NCBI GenBank assembly: GCA_025463965.1
Contig: JAODBN010000306.1
Location: 1 to 7,557 of the forward strand
Origin: Acidimicrobiaceae bacterium
GTDB lineage: Bacteria > Actinomycetota > Acidimicrobiia > Acidimicrobiales > Bog-793
DNA: 7,557 nucleotides
Direction: 5' to 3'
The notes below the pieces were generated by a model, which saw nothing but the letters and a program-made list of their open reading frames with translations, was not told the origin of the DNA and searched no databases. Position 1 is the first letter of the stretch. The number at the start of each line of letters is the position of its first letter. A program made the translations under genes and the position numbers. Below, piece by piece: positions 6,960-7,557 of this stretch.

Positions 6960-7072
6960 CGCCGAGTGTCATCCTGTAACAACAAGCGTCAGAATGGGCT
7001 AGCGCTCCTGCCGAGGACATCGACAAAGTGGTTGCGAGAAACGCCAGCGGGCGTGATTTGGAGCGAGGGACC

Positions 7073-7080
7073 AAGGAGGA
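7073..7080 (+). promoter_or_regulatory. Strong ribosome binding site for the cysteine synthase-like gene
   Basis: AAGGAGGA is a near-perfect match to the anti-Shine-Dalgarno complement and ends 4 bases before the GTG at 7085. This decides the start in favour of 7085 over another in-frame GTG at 7124, which has only a weaker GGAAGG upstream. Confidence 0.8.
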
Positions 7081-7084
7081 TCGA

Positions 7085-7557
7085 GTGACCCACACGCCGT
7101 CGGCCACCTCGGAAGGCCGAACAGTGACTTCTCCGCCTCGGGCAGCCGCCACCGTGCTCGACGCGATCGGGTCCACCCCGCTCATCGAGGTTGACGGGAT
7201 CTGGTTGAAGCTCGAATACCTGAATCCGTCCGGATCGATCAAGGCGCGGATGGCGCGCTACATCCTCGAGCGAGCCGAGCACGAGGGGCTGCTCCGCCCG
7301 GGTGACACCATCGTCGAGGCTTCGAGCGGGAACACGGGCAACGCAATGAGCATGGTCGCCGCGGTCAAGGGCTACCGGATGGTCGTCGTGATGCCGGACG
7401 GGTTGAGCCCCGAGCGTGCCGCGATCTCGAAAGCCTTCGGCGCCGAGATCGTCCCCGCTGGCACCTTCCACGTGAACGAGGCGCTGGAGCTCGTCCGCAG
7501 GTTGGGCCAGCAGCCCGGCCACTTCGCACCGCTGCAGCTCGAGTCGGAGTGGAACGT
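7085..7557 (+). CDS. PLP-dependent cysteine synthase-family protein, 5' part only
   Basis: The first 157 codons of a fold-type II pyridoxal-phosphate enzyme, cut by the window end (the family is usually 300-370 residues). Members make cysteine from O-acetylserine or a related activated serine plus a sulfur donor, or catalyse beta-replacement as in cystathionine beta-synthase. Visible motifs: AIGSTPLIEV (27-36), the cofactor lysine Lys53 in NPSGSIKAR (47-55), the phosphate-binding and substrate loop ASSGNTGN (79-86), and VVVMPDGLSPERAAISKAFGAEIV, the usual helix-strand unit. The text differs from classical CysK at several places: KAR instead of KDR after the lysine, SSGNTG instead of TSGNTG, and LESEWN where CysK has an FxNPAN-like motif. 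This suggests a divergent subfamily, so the exact substrate is uncertain. The first 20 or so residues are a polar tail without similarity to the fold. The start is GTG at 7085 behind AAGGAGGA. Confidence 0.9.
   Translation, partial: MTHTPSATSEGRTVTSPPRAAATVLDAIGSTPLIEVDGIWLKLEYLNPSGSIKARMARYILERAEHEGLLRPGDTIVEASSGNTGNAMSMVAAVKGYRMVVVMPDGLSPERAAISKAFGAEIVPAGTFHVNEALELVRRLGQQPGHFAPLQLESEWN

Noticed and set aside
6967..6995. Possible sigma-70 promoter with CAGAAT (6990-6995) as the -10 box
   Set aside because: The hexamer at 17-base spacing (TGTCAT) is a poor -35 match, so this is not better than chance.
6610..7242. Minus-strand frame spanning the tricorn 5' end, the intergenic gap and the cysteine synthase-like start
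   Set aside because: It overlaps two well-supported genes and the translation has no recognisable domain.
6989..7522. Minus-strand frame of 177 codons opposite the cysteine synthase-like gene
   Set aside because: The plus-strand reading has the cofactor-lysine and SGNTG motifs and a strong ribosome binding site; the minus reading is its antisense.

Overview
The window is about 7.5 kb of high-GC bacterial DNA, densely coding, with strong G/C bias at third codon positions. The gene content points to an actinobacterium: a DUF5808-type small protein, a bacterial tricorn-type protease, GTG starts and very short intergenic gaps. An Acidimicrobiia- or Thermoleophilia-like lineage is a reasonable guess, but the sequence alone does not settle it. 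I see no rRNA, tRNA, CRISPR array, insertion sequence, phage or plasmid module.

Layout from left to right. (1) A short unidentified protein on the minus strand (36-227), with a hairpin at its stop codon. (2) A divergent DUF5808-type small protein on the plus strand (353-580). (3) A two-gene minus-strand operon: a GNAT acetyltransferase (2123-2941) followed, with a 4-base ATGA overlap, by a class-3 aldehyde dehydrogenase (522-2126). The dehydrogenase runs 59 bases into the 3' end of the DUF5808 gene. (4) A divergent plus-strand protein of unknown function (3001-3633). (5) A 1107-residue tricorn protease homologue on the minus strand (3536-6859), converging on and overlapping the previous gene by 98 bases, with every expected catalytic residue present. 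(6) A 225-base divergent intergenic region (6860-7084) holding a perfect hairpin and a 9-base inverted repeat. (7) The first 157 codons of a PLP-dependent cysteine synthase-family enzyme on the plus strand, cut by the window edge.

The genes do not form one obvious pathway. The tricorn homologue would trim peptides released by the proteasome or other ATP-dependent proteases in the cytoplasm. The GNAT/aldehyde dehydrogenase pair is probably co-translated, but its substrates cannot be read from sequence. The cysteine synthase-like gene starts a separate transcription unit. The main structural theme is compaction: both convergent gene pairs overlap at their 3' ends, and two genes have terminator-like hairpins at or just after their stop codons. 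I found no convincing new biological system; this reads as ordinary chromosomal housekeeping and accessory metabolism.
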